This document shows positions 1-10,092 of a DNA stretch of 64,000 nucleotides, piece after piece. The notes below the pieces were generated by a model that was not told the origin of the DNA, ran no database searches, and saw only the letters and a list, made by a program, of their open reading frames with translations. Position numbers and translations under genes: made by a program. Source of the stretch: Rahnella sikkimica (GTDB lineage Bacteria > Pseudomonadota > Gammaproteobacteria > Enterobacterales > Enterobacteriaceae); the NCBI RefSeq assembly GCF_002951615.1, contig NZ_CP019062.1, positions 3,224,001 to 3,288,000 on the forward strand, written 5' to 3'. Within the stretch, counting starts at the first letter, position 1. Every line of letters starts with the position of its first letter.

Positions 1-108
1 TCCGCCGCTCGTCACCCAGAGAGCAAGCTCTCCTGTGCTACCGCTCGACTTGCATGTGTTAGGCCTGCCGCCAGCGTTCAATCTGAGCCATGATCAAACT
101 CTTCAATT
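1..108 (-). rRNA. rrs: 16S rRNA, 5' end only (partial)
   Basis: The reverse complement begins with the conserved small-subunit start (AATTGAAGAGTTTGATCATG) and continues through the GCTCAGATTGAACGCTGGCG region into the V1 variable loop, then runs off the window. The neighbouring yrdA gene matches the context of E. coli rrnD. Only the first hundred or so bases are visible. Confidence 0.97.
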
Positions 109-268
109 AAAAGTTCGATTTGCTTAAACAAGTTAAGCGGTGCTCAAAGTTTACTTTCGTAATAATTCACTAAATGAATTACTGCTTGGTCACTCTAAGA
201 CTTGATATTTTTTGCCACCGAAGTGGCTGATATCGTCTTGTGAGTGCCCACACAGATTGTCTGATAAA

Positions 269-281
269 TTGTTAAAGAGCA
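269..281 (-). promoter_or_regulatory. rrn leader boxA antitermination site
   Basis: The minus strand reads TGCTCTTTAACAA, the enterobacterial rRNA boxA, downstream of P2 and followed by the TCAGACAATCTGTGTGGGCA leader element. By family knowledge it recruits NusB/NusE to protect rRNA transcription from Rho. It lies about 160 bases before the mature 16S 5' end. Confidence 0.85.
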
Positions 282-320
282 GTGAGTTACGCGCTTTCGC
301 TTGCTAACTCGAGGTGGCGT

Positions 321-348
321 ATATTACGCTTTCCTCATTCAGTGTCAA
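321..348 (-). promoter_or_regulatory. rRNA operon promoter P2
   Basis: The minus strand has TTGACA (343-348), a 16-base spacer and TAATAT (321-326), in the usual P2 position between P1 and boxA. Confidence 0.8.
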
Positions 349-440
349 CCGTTTATTTTATCTGGTTGCCACTGTTTTTAATCTTTCCGACCCGGTTACT
401 TCGTGATGTTGTTCACGTTGTTCCCTGTCGATGGAGCGGC

Positions 441-468
441 ATTATAGGGATCCGAATTTTTTGCACAA
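441..468 (-). promoter_or_regulatory. rRNA operon promoter P1
   Basis: The minus strand has TTGTGC (463-468), a 16-base spacer and a perfect TATAAT (441-446), followed by the GC-rich discriminator GCCGCTCC typical of stringently controlled rrn P1 promoters. An A/T-rich UP-element-like stretch lies just upstream (469-490). The remaining gap up to yrdA (about 490-632) shows nothing else I can name. Confidence 0.85.
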
Positions 469-632
469 GCCTTTTTTTGAATAAAAGGATCGACTGCGTA
501 TTTTTCGACCCTTTCGCGGAGATCTCGTCCGATCCGCTGGTTATGGCACCGATCTTATGGCCCCTGAATTGGTATTTCCCCCAGTCAAGACTATATTGCC
601 AAGGTTAAAACTCAATTATGAGGTAATTACCT

Positions 633-1172
633 ATGTCTCAGGCTTTGCGCCCTTATCAGGGATTAACGCCAACATTAGGCGAAAGGGTCATGGTGGATCC
701 TTCCAGTGTGGTGATTGGTGATGTCGATCTCGCGGATGATGCCAGTGTCTGGCCGCTGGTGGTCATACGGGGTGATGTCAATAGTGTCTCGGTGGGCTGC
801 AGAACGAATGTGCAGGATGGCAGCGTGCTGCATGTAACTCATCAGTCGCGCCAGAATCCTGAAGGGCATCCTCTTATTATTGGTGAAGACGTCACGGTCG
901 GGCATAAAGCGATGTTGCATGGCTGTACGATCGGAAACCGGGTTCTGGTAGGGATGGGATCAATACTGCTGGATGGGGCGATCATAGAAGATGATGTGAT
1001 GATTGGTGCCGGAAGTCTGGTTCCTCCCGGAAAGCGGCTTGAAAGTGGCTACCTCTATTTAGGGAGTCCGGTTAAGCAAATCCGTGAATTGACAGCCGAT
1101 GAACTTGCAGGGCTGACCTACTCTTCAAGTAACTATGTCACATGGAAAGATGTCTATCTTGCGGATAATTAG
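633..1172 (+). CDS. yrdA: YrdA-type gamma-carbonic anhydrase-like hexapeptide protein
   Basis: This is a 179-residue left-handed beta-helix protein of the gamma-carbonic anhydrase-like family. The imperfect hexapeptide repeats are visible throughout (for example GEDVTVGHKAMLHGCTIG, then LVGMGSILLDGAIIEDD). Candidate metal-ligand histidines lie in the VLHVTH and GHKAMLHG segments. The start at 633 has a GAGG ribosome site 9 bases upstream. It sits divergently next to an rrn operon and convergently to aroE, as in E. coli. The physiological reaction of YrdA is not firmly known. The small yrdB gene found between yrdA and aroE in E. coli is missing, as only 62 bases separate them. Confidence 0.93.
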   Translation: MSQALRPYQGLTPTLGERVMVDPSSVVIGDVDLADDASVWPLVVIRGDVNSVSVGCRTNVQDGSVLHVTHQSRQNPEGHPLIIGEDVTVGHKAMLHGCTIGNRVLVGMGSILLDGAIIEDDVMIGAGSLVPPGKRLESGYLYLGSPVKQIRELTADELAGLTYSSSNYVTWKDVYLADN

Positions 1173-1191
1173 TTGTCGGTAAATAGTTAAA

Positions 1192-1226
1192 GTGCCTGGA
1201 CAGCATAAACAGAAGACTGTTCAGGC
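1192..1226. terminator. Bidirectional hairpin between yrdA and aroE
   Basis: GCCTGGACAG and CTGTTCAGGC form a 10-bp stem with one G-U pair between the convergent ends of yrdA and aroE. A short T-rich tail follows on the plus strand. A shared terminator is likely but the U tract is weak. Confidence 0.5.
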
Positions 1227-1234
1227 TCTTTCAG

Positions 1235-2053
1235 TTAGTCCAGTAAATCTTGTTTTAGCTGCGCCAGCACAGGTTCAATTTCCGGCATAACACCGTGCCA
1301 TAGATAGAACGCGTGAGCGGCCTGCCCCACCAGCATACCCAAACCATCAGCATAGAAGGTCACGCCGTGGTCTTTTGCCCAACGAAGGAAAGGCGTCAAA
1401 CCAGCCTGATAATACATATCGTAAACTCGCGTCTGCGTAGTGAAAACCTGCTCAGAGATTGCCGGGATTTCACCTTTAATACCTGATGCCGTCGCATTGA
1501 TAATCAGATCGAATTTCTCGCTGGCCAGATCGCTGAACGCAAGAGCCCGAATATCACCTTTGCTCTCGAATATATGACTGAGATGTTGTGCACGTTCAAA
1601 AGTACGGTTCGTGACGACAACAGAGCATCCGTAGGATAAAAGCGGAAGGATCACTCCCCGTGCAGCTCCGCCAGCACCTATCAGCAATACCCGATCACCG
1701 GGCTGAATAAGCGCCAGACGTTCCAGATCACTCAACATGCCTATACCGTCAGTGTTATCCCCAAGCAACCTTCCGTCTTCAAGTTTTTTGAGGGTATTTA
1801 CAGCCCCTGACATCGCTGCACGGTCGGTCAGTTCATCGGACTCAGCAAATGCTCGTTCTTTAAAAGGCACAGTAATGTTTGCCCCGCAGGAACCCTCTTC
1901 AAAAAATGAGCGCAGCGTTTCCTCGAATTCTTCATTCGGCGCCAGCACCGTTCCATAACTGTGTTCGACTCCTGTCTGGCTGGCAAACAGTGCGTGAATA
2001 CGGGGGGATTTGCTGTGACTGATTGGATTACCGAATACCGCGAAACATGGCAT
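1235..2053 (-). CDS. aroE: Shikimate dehydrogenase (NADP+)
   Basis: This 272-residue enzyme reduces 3-dehydroshikimate to shikimate in the common aromatic amino acid pathway, in the cytoplasm. Visible are the N-terminal substrate site [10 protein letters not shown] (8-17), the catalytic Lys65 in NITVPFK, Asp102 in GDNTDGIGM, and the NADP-binding Rossmann loop GAGGAARG (126-133). The length equals that of E. coli AroE. It is the last gene of the minus-strand run dprA-smg-yrdD-tsaC-aroE, 12 bases after tsaC, so it is probably co-transcribed. Confidence 0.97.
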   Translation of the reverse strand: MPCFAVFGNPISHSKSPRIHALFASQTGVEHSYGTVLAPNEEFEETLRSFFEEGSCGANITVPFKERAFAESDELTDRAAMSGAVNTLKKLEDGRLLGDNTDGIGMLSDLERLALIQPGDRVLLIGAGGAARGVILPLLSYGCSVVVTNRTFERAQHLSHIFESKGDIRALAFSDLASEKFDLIINATASGIKGEIPAISEQVFTTQTRVYDMYYQAGLTPFLRWAKDHGVTFYADGLGMLVGQAAHAFYLWHGVMPEIEPVLAQLKQDLLD

Positions 2054-2065
2054 GACTTTCGTTCC

Positions 2066-2635
2066 TTAACCTTGACGAATGAGATCGCCGGTGAGTGCAT
2101 CCCGAATTTCAGATGGGTTTTCTCGTCCACCCACTTTGCCGTTGAGCACTGGGAAATCCTCACCAAACTGAAGCCGGACTTCATCAGCAAATCTGCAAGG
2201 TTCCTGACCATTCAGGTTCGCGCTGGTAGAAACCAACGGTTTTCCAAACTGCTGGCAGAGTTCTTTAACCAGTGGGTGATCGGTAACGCGAACCGCCAGC
2301 GACGAGAAGCGTCCGGTGAGCCAGTCAGGCGTCGATGGTTTTGCGGGCATCACCCAGGTCACCGGTCCAGGCCAAAACGACAAGATATGTTCGAGTTGCT
2401 GGTGGGTTAACGATGAATCATCAATATAAGGGAGGAGTTGCTGATAGTTATCGGCGATTAAAATCAACCCCTTATCTTTCGGCCGTTTTTTGAGCACTAA
2501 AAGAGACTCAACGGCCTGCTCGCTGTCAGGATCACAACCTAGCCCGAATACGGCCTCAGTCGGATAAGCGATAACCAGCTGTTGATGTAATGCTTCAAGT
2601 ATCTTTGCAAGTGAGTTTTCTGCTTCTTTATTCAT
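2066..2635 (-). CDS. tsaC: Threonylcarbamoyl-AMP synthase
   Basis: This 189-residue protein of the YrdC/Sua5 fold makes threonylcarbamoyl-AMP from Thr, bicarbonate and ATP, the first step of the t6A37 tRNA modification. The family pattern is clear: [14 protein letters not shown] near the N terminus, [13 protein letters not shown] with the substrate-binding lysines, and [13 protein letters not shown] in the C-terminal half. It is the short TsaC form, without the Sua5 C-terminal domain. Its start overlaps the end of yrdD by 8 bases, which suggests translational coupling. Confidence 0.96.
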   Translation of the reverse strand: MNKEAENSLAKILEALHQQLVIAYPTEAVFGLGCDPDSEQAVESLLVLKKRPKDKGLILIADNYQQLLPYIDDSSLTHQQLEHILSFWPGPVTWVMPAKPSTPDWLTGRFSSLAVRVTDHPLVKELCQQFGKPLVSTSANLNGQEPCRFADEVRLQFGEDFPVLNGKVGGRENPSEIRDALTGDLIRQG

Positions 2636-3188
2636 TGTCTTCGTTATCTTTTATTTCTACGGCTTTGCCGCACAGTTTACTGGCACAAAATAGTTTCATC
2701 ACCTGCGCCGTTTTCTTTTCCATCAATAAAGGGTAATGGCAGTGCGCGCACTCGCCGGCAACGGGCTTATTATTGATGGCAAACTGGCAGTCTGGGTAAC
2801 GGTCGCAGGCGTGAAAAACCTTACCAAATCGAGACTTACGCTGCAGCAGATGTCCTTTACCGCATTGCGGACAACCGAGGCTGGTTTGTTCGGGTTTATC
2901 GATGACTTCAATATGGTCACATTCGGGATACTCGCTGCACCCGATAAACATCCCATAACGCCCCTGACGTAGCACCAACGTTGCCCCACATTTAGGACAC
3001 AACTGCCCATCCAGAATTTTCACAATATGGCCATCGGCCTGTGATTTCAGAGGCCGGATATACTCGCACTGTGGATAGGATGAACAACTGAGAAAAGGGC
3101 CGTGGCGACCACTACGGATCACCAGGTCGGCCCCGCATTCCGGACAGGATTCATTTTGCTTCTCAACAAAAAGTGCTGTTTTTGTCAT
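2628..3188 (-). CDS. yrdD: Topoisomerase-like C4 zinc-finger protein YrdD
   Basis: This 186-residue protein consists almost wholly of zinc-ribbon repeats of the kind found in the C-terminal DNA-binding part of topoisomerase I. Repeating CPxCG...GPFLxCSxYPxC units begin near residues 15, 63 and 105, and a degenerate fourth (CAHC...CASKLCG) ends the protein. No catalytic domain is present, so nucleic-acid binding is the expected activity and the cellular role is not established. It lies between smg and tsaC, as in E. coli. Confidence 0.92.
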   Translation of the reverse strand: MTKTALFVEKQNESCPECGADLVIRSGRHGPFLSCSSYPQCEYIRPLKSQADGHIVKILDGQLCPKCGATLVLRQGRYGMFIGCSEYPECDHIEVIDKPEQTSLGCPQCGKGHLLQRKSRFGKVFHACDRYPDCQFAINNKPVAGECAHCHYPLLMEKKTAQVMKLFCASKLCGKAVEIKDNEDNE

Positions 3189-3212
3189 ATGTTACGTTCT
3201 ACCTGTTATCTC

Positions 3213-3686
3213 TTAATGCAGATAACCTTCATTAACTTCAAATAACAGCTCTTCCATTTGCTGATATGCACTTTCATATCCGGGAATATTAAAGAGAACC
3301 ATCAGCACCACCCACTTCAGATCCTCAAGATCGAATTCTTCAGTGTCCAGAGCCATAACACGATCGATAACCATTTCCCGGGTATCGAAGTTTAAAACCT
3401 TAATCTGTTCTAGAAACAACAAAAAGCCACGACAACTGCTATCTAACCGACTCGTTTCCTCATCGGTATAAACACGTAATGCTGAAGGATCTGAATCCAG
3501 CATATAAGATGGGGTTCCACCCTCTTGCATATCCGCAAGTTTTTCAAGCCAATTCAGCGCATTGTGAATATCAGCCCGGTGAAAACCAGCCTCGGTCAAG
3601 TCATCCGTTAACCTATCCTCGTCAACATTCATCTCCGCTTCGTTGTGAATGTAAGTTTCAAATAAGTACATTAGTACGTCGAACAT
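3213..3686 (-). CDS. smg: Smg family protein (DUF494)
   Basis: This is a 157-residue acidic protein of the Smg/DUF494 family, of unknown biochemical function. I chose the internal start at 3686 because the protein then begins [18 protein letters not shown], the conserved family start, and has the E. coli length. An upstream in-frame start at 3710 would add eight residues within dprA. The gene overlaps the 3' end of dprA by 29 bases, pointing to coupled expression. Confidence 0.9.
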   Translation of the reverse strand: MFDVLMYLFETYIHNEAEMNVDEDRLTDDLTEAGFHRADIHNALNWLEKLADMQEGGTPSYMLDSDPSALRVYTDEETSRLDSSCRGFLLFLEQIKVLNFDTREMVIDRVMALDTEEFDLEDLKWVVLMVLFNIPGYESAYQQMEELLFEVNEGYLH

Positions 3687-4827
3687 GGCTTGCCCTCTTA
3701 ATTCGGACATAGCCGCCGGATACAGCTGCGATCCATCCTGCTAACTCCAGCTCGAGTAGTTTACCTACCACTTCTGGCACAGGTTGGCCGGCACGTTCGG
3801 CGACGACGTCAACAGATGTCACCTCATATTCTACGTTAGCCAACACATCAGCAAATGGCAATTCAACTTCGCATTCTTGTGCACAAATAATCGCCTCTGA
3901 CGCCTTTGGTGGCTTATCACGGGGTGCTTTTGGCCGTTCGGGGATTGGCAGAGTCGGAAACCAGGTTAAGCCGCTGCCAATATGCTCGGCAATATCGTTA
4001 GGTTCAGTAACCAGGTAAGCGCCCTGTTGGATAAGCCAGTGGGTTCCTTCTGACGTCGGGCTGCCTAGTGGCCCGGGCAAAGCAAAAACCTCTCTTCCCT
4101 GTTCAAGTGCATAACGGGCGGTGATCAACGACCCGCTACGCAACGTTGCTTCAACAACCAGAACACCTGCGCTGAGACCGCTGATAATGCGGTTCCGGCG
4201 CGGAAAGTTGGCCGCTAATGGCGGCGCCGTCACCAGATGCTCAGAAATCAGCGCCCCACCTTGCTCAAGAATACTGTCGGCTAACATCGAATGACGGGAT
4301 GGATAACGCTTCATCAGCCCGCTGCCGAGAACAGCGATAGTCTTTCCCTGAGCCTCCAGTGTGGCTTTATGGCTTATTCCATCAATTCCCATCGCAAGCC
4401 CGCTCGTCACTGTAAAGCCGCTGCTTACCAGCCCGCGGGCAAAAACCTGCGCATATTGCTCACCGTAATGGGTGTAATGGCGACTCCCTACCATTGCTAT
4501 TTGCGGGGACAACAGTAAATCCGGGCTTCCCTCGACGAACAAGATCAATGGCGGAGACGGAATCTGCGCTAACAAAAGCGGGTAGAGCGCGCAGCTGAAA
4601 GTGACAAGATGCCGGTTATCTCCTTCCAGCCACGTCAGCGACGAGAATAACCATTGCTGATTGATATTCCTGAAATCTTCTATTTGCCCAGCAGTTAGAC
4701 CGCATGAGAACAACTCTGAAGGACAGTATTGCCCTCGGTGGAATAGTGCCTGGATAATGGCTTCTGCTCGGCCAGCATCAAGGCGCCTGACGGCTGATAA
4801 ACGTATCCATACTTCTTGTAATGTCAT
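3658..4827 (-). CDS. dprA: DNA-processing protein A
   Basis: This 389-residue DprA/Smf protein binds incoming single-stranded DNA and loads RecA in naturally transforming species; its role in enteric bacteria is less clear. The central Rossmann-like domain is intact, with the [11 protein letters not shown] motif, [22 protein letters not shown] and [12 protein letters not shown], then a proline-rich linker and a C-terminal winged-helix (DML1-like) segment. The start at 4827 (MTLQEVW) has a GAGG site 7 bases upstream; an alternative ATG six codons earlier has no better site. It heads the minus-strand operon running to aroE and is divergent from def. Confidence 0.93.
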   Translation of the reverse strand: MTLQEVWIRLSAVRRLDAGRAEAIIQALFHRGQYCPSELFSCGLTAGQIEDFRNINQQWLFSSLTWLEGDNRHLVTFSCALYPLLLAQIPSPPLILFVEGSPDLLLSPQIAMVGSRHYTHYGEQYAQVFARGLVSSGFTVTSGLAMGIDGISHKATLEAQGKTIAVLGSGLMKRYPSRHSMLADSILEQGGALISEHLVTAPPLAANFPRRNRIISGLSAGVLVVEATLRSGSLITARYALEQGREVFALPGPLGSPTSEGTHWLIQQGAYLVTEPNDIAEHIGSGLTWFPTLPIPERPKAPRDKPPKASEAIICAQECEVELPFADVLANVEYEVTSVDVVAERAGQPVPEVVGKLLELELAGWIAAVSGGYVRIKRASHVRRTNVLI

Positions 4828-4955
4828 TATCCTGCCTCTGCTCAATGCCTTTCGACGAAGGATTCAATTGGCAGAGGATGCTGTCAATCGGAGCAGGAAA
4901 TGTCTAGAATAGAGTCTATATATCTTCAATCAATTGAATAAAGATCCAGAAAAAT

Positions 4956-5468
4956 ATGTCCGTATTACAGATATTACATTTCCCAGACGAGCGGCTTCGC
5001 ATTACTGCAAAACCGGTCAAAGAAGTTAACGCCGAAATTCAGCAGATCGTGGATGATATGTTTGAAACCATGTATGCAGAAGAAGGCATTGGCCTGGCTG
5101 CAACTCAGGTAGACATTCATCAACGAATTATCGTTATCGATGTCTCTGAAAATCGCGACGAACGCCTGGTTCTCATCAATCCGGAGCTGCTGGAAAAAAG
5201 CGGCGAAACCGGTATTGAAGAAGGTTGCCTGTCGATCCCAGATCAACGTGCGCTGGTGCCACGTGCTGAAAAAGTGAAAGTCCGCGCTCTGGACCGTGAG
5301 GGTAAAACCTTCGAGCTGGAAGCTGATGACTTACTGGCGATTTGCATCCAGCATGAAATGGATCATCTGGTGGGTAAATTATTCGTGGATTACTTGTCGC
5401 CACTGAAACGTCAGCGTATTCGCCAGAAAATGGAAAAAATGGCCAAGCTGAACGCGCGGGCTGACTAA
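4956..5468 (+). CDS. def: Peptide deformylase
   Basis: This 170-residue metalloenzyme removes the N-formyl group from nascent proteins. All three family motifs are intact: [14 protein letters not shown] with the metal ligand Cys91, and QHEMDH with His133, Glu134 and His137 (numbering includes Met1). It is 26 bases upstream of fmt, which adds the formyl group to initiator tRNA, so the two genes form the usual formylation/deformylation operon. Confidence 0.98.
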   Translation: MSVLQILHFPDERLRITAKPVKEVNAEIQQIVDDMFETMYAEEGIGLAATQVDIHQRIIVIDVSENRDERLVLINPELLEKSGETGIEEGCLSIPDQRALVPRAEKVKVRALDREGKTFELEADDLLAICIQHEMDHLVGKLFVDYLSPLKRQRIRQKMEKMAKLNARAD

Positions 5469-5493
5469 TATTCGAGTAACACAGGACACTGCT

Positions 5494-6429
5494 TTGCGGA
5501 TCATATTTGCCGGTACACCAGACTTCGCAGCGCGTCATCTTGACGCGCTTCTGTCATCAGAACATCAGGTTGTGGGTGTATTTACCCAACCCGACCGCCC
5601 GGCCGGCCGTGGTAATAAGCTGAGTGCAAGCCCGGTAAAAACGCTGGCGCTTGCTCATGATATTCCCGTGTTTCAGCCGAAATCTTTACGCCCTGAAGAA
5701 AACCAGTCATTAGTGTCCGATTTAGCAGCTGATGTCATGGTCGTCGTGGCTTATGGCCTGATTTTGCCTAAATCTGTACTGGAAATGCCTAAACTGGGTT
5801 GCATTAACGTGCACGGTTCCCTTTTACCGCGCTGGCGCGGTGCCGCACCAATTCAGCGTTCCCTGTGGGCGGGCGATGCCAAAACCGGTATCACCATCAT
5901 GCAGATGGATGTGGGTCTGGATACCGGCGACATGCTGCATAAAGTGGAATGCGATATTCTTCCGCAAGATACCAGCGCATCTCTGTACAACAAACTGGCT
6001 GAACTCGGTCCGGAAGGCATGCTTGAAACCCTCGGGCAACTGGCGAAAGGAACGGCTCAACCAGAAGTTCAGAACGAAGAACTTGTTACATACGCTGAAA
6101 AGCTGAGTAAAGAGGAGGCCCGTTTAGATTGGATGCTTTCCGCTGATCAGCTTGAACGCTGCGTCCGTGCATTTAATCCGTGGCCAGTCAGCTTCTTTAT
6201 GATTGATGACCAACCCGTTAAAGTCTGGTCAGCTGAAAGTTTGCCTGCAAGCCATAGCACCCTGCCCGGCACCATTGTTTCTGCAGATAAAAAGGGGATC
6301 CAGGTTGCTACGTCTGACGGCATTCTGAATATCACCCAACTGCAACCTTCAGGTAAAAAAGCAATGTCCGCACAGGACTTGCTGAACTCTCGTCGTGAAT
6401 GGTTTATCGAAGGCTCTCGTTTAGCCTGA
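5494..6429 (+). CDS. fmt: Methionyl-tRNA formyltransferase
   Basis: This 311-residue enzyme transfers a formyl group from 10-formyl-THF to Met-tRNA(fMet). The N-terminal GART-type domain shows [12 protein letters not shown] and the catalytic region [18 protein letters not shown] followed by [11 protein letters not shown]; the C-terminal tRNA-binding domain is complete. The start is TTG at 5494: an AGGA site lies 7 bases upstream, and no in-frame ATG or GTG exists between this codon and the def stop. The E. coli protein has a few extra residues before the same [11 protein letters not shown] segment. Confidence 0.96.
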   Translation: MRIIFAGTPDFAARHLDALLSSEHQVVGVFTQPDRPAGRGNKLSASPVKTLALAHDIPVFQPKSLRPEENQSLVSDLAADVMVVVAYGLILPKSVLEMPKLGCINVHGSLLPRWRGAAPIQRSLWAGDAKTGITIMQMDVGLDTGDMLHKVECDILPQDTSASLYNKLAELGPEGMLETLGQLAKGTAQPEVQNEELVTYAEKLSKEEARLDWMLSADQLERCVRAFNPWPVSFFMIDDQPVKVWSAESLPASHSTLPGTIVSADKKGIQVATSDGILNITQLQPSGKKAMSAQDLLNSRREWFIEGSRLA

Positions 6430-6442
6430 CCCTTCCGACTAC

Positions 6443-6470
6443 GCCCGATATTTCGTCGGGCCTTATCTTT
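6443..6470 (+). terminator. Weak hairpin between fmt and rsmB
   Basis: GCCCGA and TCGGGC form a 6-bp stem with a 7-base loop, followed by CTTATCTTTC. It may attenuate readthrough from fmt into rsmB or be only an mRNA 3' structure. Confidence 0.4.
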
Positions 6471-6503
6471 CTGATAATGCTGATCCATTCAGCCATTTGA
6501 ACA

Positions 6504-7793
6504 ATGAAAACAGCCTATAATCTTCGTAGTATTGCAGCTCAGGCCATCAGCCAGGTCTTAGACAAAGGTCTGTCTTTGTCGACGGTCCTTCCTGGTCTGC
6601 AGAAAAATATTTCAGATAAAGATCGCGGATTGTTGCAGGAATTATGTTTCGGCACACTGAGGGTATTGCCTCAGCTCGAATGGTGCCTGCAACAACTCAT
6701 GGCAAAACCGTTGACGGGAAAGCAACGGACACTGCATTACTTACTGATGGTTGGCCTGTATCAGCTGATTCATACGCGTATTCCCGCTCATGCGGTGTTG
6801 GCAGAAACCGTTGATGGTGCGGTGGCTCTTAAGCGCCCACAATTAAAAGGCCTGATTAATGGCGTTCTCCGGCAGTTTCAGCGTCAGCAGGAAGAATTGC
6901 TGCAACGTATGGCCAATAATGACAGCCGCTATCTCCATCCGAGCTGGCTTCTTAATCGACTGAAGAAAGCCTATCCCGATGCCTGGGAAAGCATTGTGGA
7001 TGCGAATAATCAAAGACCACCTATGTGGCTACGTGTAAACCGCATGCACAATACCCGCGACGCTTATCTTCAATTGTTGAATGAAGCTCAGATCGAAGCA
7101 GTTTCACATCCCGAATATTCGGATGCATTACGTCTGATCACACCCTGTCAGGTCACTTTGCTCCCTGGATTTGCAGAAGGATGGGTCACGGTGCAAGACG
7201 CTTCGGCACAAGGCAGCGTTGATCTGCTTGATCCGCAGGATGGCGAGATGATCCTCGATCTCTGCTGCGCGCCCGGCGGCAAAACAACCCATATACTGGA
7301 AGCTGCGCCAAAATCCCATGTGCTGGCTGTGGATGTGGATGAACAGCGTCTGAAGCGTGTTCATGAGAATCTGCAGCGTCTGAATCTCAGTGCTGAAGTG
7401 AAACAAGGCGATGGCCGCGAGCCGCAGGCCTGGGCTGGCGAGCGTATCTTTGACCGCATTCTGTTGGACGCGCCGTGTTCGGCGACCGGCGTTATCCGCA
7501 GACATCCCGATATAAAATGGCTCCGCAGAGACAGCGATATAGCTGAGCTTGCGGGTTTGCAAAAAGAGATCCTCGAAGCAATCTGGCCACGCCTCAAAAG
7601 CAAAGGCGTAATGGTTTACGCAACGTGCTCAGTTTTGCCCGAAGAAAATTGTCTGCAAATAGCGGAATTCCTGAACTCTCACCCGGATGCGACGCTGGTT
7701 GAGACCGGAACAATGGAAAAACCTGGCAGACAAAACCTTCCGCACGCCGAAGACGGCGATGGCTTCTATTACGCTAAACTGATCAAAAGCTGA
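6504..7793 (+). CDS. rsmB: 16S rRNA m5C967 methyltransferase
   Basis: This 429-residue protein methylates C967 of 16S rRNA with S-adenosylmethionine. An N-terminal NusB-like RNA-binding domain (about 1-140) precedes the catalytic domain. The SAM site [16 protein letters not shown], the [14 protein letters not shown] cysteine motif and the second catalytic cysteine in [11 protein letters not shown] are all present. It follows fmt by 74 bases and precedes trkA, the E. coli order. Confidence 0.97.
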   Translation: MKTAYNLRSIAAQAISQVLDKGLSLSTVLPGLQKNISDKDRGLLQELCFGTLRVLPQLEWCLQQLMAKPLTGKQRTLHYLLMVGLYQLIHTRIPAHAVLAETVDGAVALKRPQLKGLINGVLRQFQRQQEELLQRMANNDSRYLHPSWLLNRLKKAYPDAWESIVDANNQRPPMWLRVNRMHNTRDAYLQLLNEAQIEAVSHPEYSDALRLITPCQVTLLPGFAEGWVTVQDASAQGSVDLLDPQDGEMILDLCCAPGGKTTHILEAAPKSHVLAVDVDEQRLKRVHENLQRLNLSAEVKQGDGREPQAWAGERIFDRILLDAPCSATGVIRRHPDIKWLRRDSDIAELAGLQKEILEAIWPRLKSKGVMVYATCSVLPEENCLQIAEFLNSHPDATLVETGTMEKPGRQNLPHAEDGDGFYYAKLIKS

Positions 7794-7843
7794 TTGTTTA
7801 GTCTTACTCAGGCTGAAATCTTCGAAGCCAAGCAGAGAGTCAT

Positions 7844-9220
7844 ATGAAAATAATAATTCTCGGTGCCGGACAGGTTGGCGGAACACTCGCTGAAAATCTG
7901 GTGGGTGAAAACAACGACATTACCGTTGTCGATACCAACACCGTCCGGTTACGTCAGCTTCAGGACAAATTTGACCTGCGCGTTGTGCAGGGGCACGGTT
8001 CTCATCCGCGCGTACTACGTGAAGCCGGCGCCGAAGATGCCGATATGTTGGTAGCAGTGACCAATTCTGACGAGACCAACATGGTAGCGTGTCAGATTGC
8101 GTATTCACTTTTCAATACGCCAAACCGCATTGCGCGTATTCGTTCCACGGAATACATCCGTGAGTCCGAAAAGCTTTTCCATCCTGAAGCTGTACCAATT
8201 GACCACCTGATCTCCCCTGAGCAATTAGTTACTGATTACATCTACAAATTAATCGAGTACCCGGGCGCATTGCAGGTTGTTAACTTTGCAGAAGGGAAAG
8301 TGAGTATTGCAGCAGTGAAAGCCTATTATGGCGGTCCGTTGGTGGGTAACGCGCTTTCCTCAATGCGCGAACATATGCCGCATATCGAAACCCGCGTTGC
8401 GGCGATTTTCCGTCAGGATCGTCCAATCCGTCCGCAGGGTTCAACCATTATTGAAGCAGGCGACGAAGTATTCTTTGTGGCCGCCTCTCAGCACATCCGT
8501 GCGGTAATGAGCGAACTCCAACGATTGGAAAAACCCTACAAGCGGATCATGATCGTCGGTGGCGGTAACGTTGGTGCTGGTCTGGCCCAACGTCTCGAGA
8601 AGAATTACAGTGTAAAACTGATTGAACGAGATCAGCAGCGGGCTGCCGAACTCGCGGAGCTGTTACAGGATACAATTGTTTTCTATGGCGATGCTTCTGA
8701 CCAAGAGCTGTTAGCAGAAGAACATATAGAACAAGTCGATGTGTTCATAGCGCTCACCAATGATGATGAAGCAAATATCATGTCTGCGATGCTGGCAAAG
8801 CGCATGGGGGCCAAAAAAGCGATGGTTCTCATTCAGCGCAGTGCGTACGTAGATTTGGTGCAAGGCAGCGTGATTGATATTGCGATTTCACCTCAACAGG
8901 CAACGATTTCTGCACTGCTTGGGCACGTTAGAAAAGCAGATATTGTCAGTGTTTCGTCGTTACGCCGTGGTGTAGCCGAAGCTATAGAGGCGATTGCGCA
9001 TGGCGATGAGACAACATCTAAAGTCGTCGGTCGTACTGTAGAACAAATAAAATTACCGCCTGGTACCACGATTGGCGCTATCGTGCGCGGGAATGATGTG
9101 ATTATTGCTAATGGCAACAGTAGGATCCAGCAAGGTGATCATGTGGTGATGTTCATTACAGATAAAAAATTTGTCAGGGATGTGGAACGCCTTTTCCAGC
9201 CGAGCCCGTTCTTCTTATAA
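7844..9220 (+). CDS. trkA: Trk potassium uptake NAD-binding subunit TrkA
   Basis: This 458-residue peripheral membrane protein gates the TrkH/TrkG potassium channels in response to nucleotides. It is a tandem duplication of the RCK unit: one Rossmann domain starts ILGAGQVGG at residues 4-12, the second has [10 protein letters not shown] near residue 240, and each is followed by a TrkA-C subdomain. No trkH is nearby, as is usual in Enterobacterales, where trkA lies apart from it. Confidence 0.98.
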   Translation: MKIIILGAGQVGGTLAENLVGENNDITVVDTNTVRLRQLQDKFDLRVVQGHGSHPRVLREAGAEDADMLVAVTNSDETNMVACQIAYSLFNTPNRIARIRSTEYIRESEKLFHPEAVPIDHLISPEQLVTDYIYKLIEYPGALQVVNFAEGKVSIAAVKAYYGGPLVGNALSSMREHMPHIETRVAAIFRQDRPIRPQGSTIIEAGDEVFFVAASQHIRAVMSELQRLEKPYKRIMIVGGGNVGAGLAQRLEKNYSVKLIERDQQRAAELAELLQDTIVFYGDASDQELLAEEHIEQVDVFIALTNDDEANIMSAMLAKRMGAKKAMVLIQRSAYVDLVQGSVIDIAISPQQATISALLGHVRKADIVSVSSLRRGVAEAIEAIAHGDETTSKVVGRTVEQIKLPPGTTIGAIVRGNDVIIANGNSRIQQGDHVVMFITDKKFVRDVERLFQPSPFFL

Positions 9221-9344
9221 ATTGACGAGGTGCCGGTAATATTTGGCGCTATACAGGATTCAGTAGAGAACTTTTGTAGCAAAGACGCGACATATGGTCT
9301 TTACTTTGTTGGACATATTTGATGAATTTGCCAAGGAGTATTTT

Positions 9345-9761
9345 ATGAGTTTTATGAAAGAGTTTCGTGAATTTGCCATGCGCGGCAATGTCGTCGATCT
9401 GGCCGTCGGTGTCATCATTGGTGCAGCCTTCGGCAAGATAGTGTCATCATTTGTTGCTGATATTATTATGCCACCGTTAGGTCTGCTGATTGGTGGTGTC
9501 GATTTCAAGCAATTCGCTGTTGTACTCAGAGATGCGCAGGGAACAGTACCCGCGGTCGTAATGCATTACGGCGTATTTATCCAAAATATCTTTGATTTCG
9601 TCATTGTTGCTTTAGCTATCTTCTGCGCGATTACCCTGATGAACAAAATGCGTCGCAAACAGGAAGATATACCAGCAGCACCGCCAAAACCTACTGCGGA
9701 AGAAACTTTATTGGCAGAAATTCGTGATTTGCTGAAAGAGCAACAGACACCGAGATTGTAA
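9345..9761 (+). CDS. mscL: Large-conductance mechanosensitive channel
   Basis: This 138-residue inner membrane channel opens on membrane tension during hypo-osmotic shock. TM1 contains the glycine/alanine-rich pore helix ([19 protein letters not shown]), followed by a periplasmic loop, TM2 (about residues 77-100) and a charged C-terminal helix. The start at 9345 ([10 protein letters not shown]) has AAGGAG 7-8 bases upstream and gives the family length; an ATG 17 codons earlier is in frame but has no such site. Its 3' end overlaps the nominal end of the arfA reading frame on the other strand. Confidence 0.97.
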   Translation: MSFMKEFREFAMRGNVVDLAVGVIIGAAFGKIVSSFVADIIMPPLGLLIGGVDFKQFAVVLRDAQGTVPAVVMHYGVFIQNIFDFVIVALAIFCAITLMNKMRRKQEDIPAAPPKPTAEETLLAEIRDLLKEQQTPRL

Positions 9762-9992
9762 CAAAAAAGAAAGTTGCTTTTGCTTAGAATTTTTGAAGGG
9801 CAGTGTTGAATACTCGATTAAACACTCAACACTGCCCTCCAGATAACTCCCCTTGCCATTTTTCTCTTTTCTACGATAACTTCCCTTACCTTTCTGATTC
9901 TTCTCGATACGCTGCTTAAACAGTGGGTCATGAAGAAGAGCCTGCAAAGCATTATCCTGAATGGTCCCTTTTTGGTGCTTATAGTGAGCCAT
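9708..9992 (-). CDS. arfA: Alternative ribosome-rescue factor A
   Basis: ArfA recruits RF2 to ribosomes stalled on non-stop mRNA when tmRNA is lacking. Residues 1-50 match the family closely: [34 protein letters not shown]. A GAGG site lies 7 bases before the start at 9992. The gene keeps the mscL-arfA-zntR position. A perfect 13-bp hairpin covers codons 52-66, where E. coli arfA mRNA is cut or terminated, so the working protein is probably about 50-55 residues. The nominal stop (94 codons) lies inside mscL, and the predicted tail is hydrophobic ([11 protein letters not shown]), as in the unstable full-length E. coli protein. The first half is certain; the extent of translation is inferred. 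Confidence 0.88.
   Translation of the reverse strand: MAHYKHQKGTIQDNALQALLHDPLFKQRIEKNQKGKGSYRRKEKNGKGSYLEGSVECLIEYSTLPFKNSKQKQLSFLLQSRCLLLFQQITNFCQ
9797..9838 (-). promoter_or_regulatory. arfA intragenic hairpin (RNase III/termination element)
   Basis: AGGGCAGTGTTGA (9797-9809) and its exact complement (9826-9838) form a 13-bp stem with a 16-base loop inside the arfA coding region. In E. coli the equivalent structure makes arfA mRNA lose its stop codon, so ArfA is produced only when tmRNA fails to tag it. It also follows mscL on the other strand, where it could serve as a 3' structure. Confidence 0.8.
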
Positions 9993-10092
9993 AGATACCT
10001 CGGTTTATAAGAATGCAAATTGGATAAAACGCCAGCGGATCATACTGCGTTTAATTTCCAATCTGTAGCACTTTTCAAAACGCTTGAACGAG

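Noticed and set aside
282..608. 108-residue open frame opposite the rRNA promoters
   Set aside because: It runs antisense through rrn P1, P2 and boxA, has no ribosome site and no recognisable protein pattern.
1173..1234. Possible yrdB between yrdA and aroE
   Set aside because: Only 62 bases are available and they form a terminator-like hairpin, so yrdB is absent at this place.
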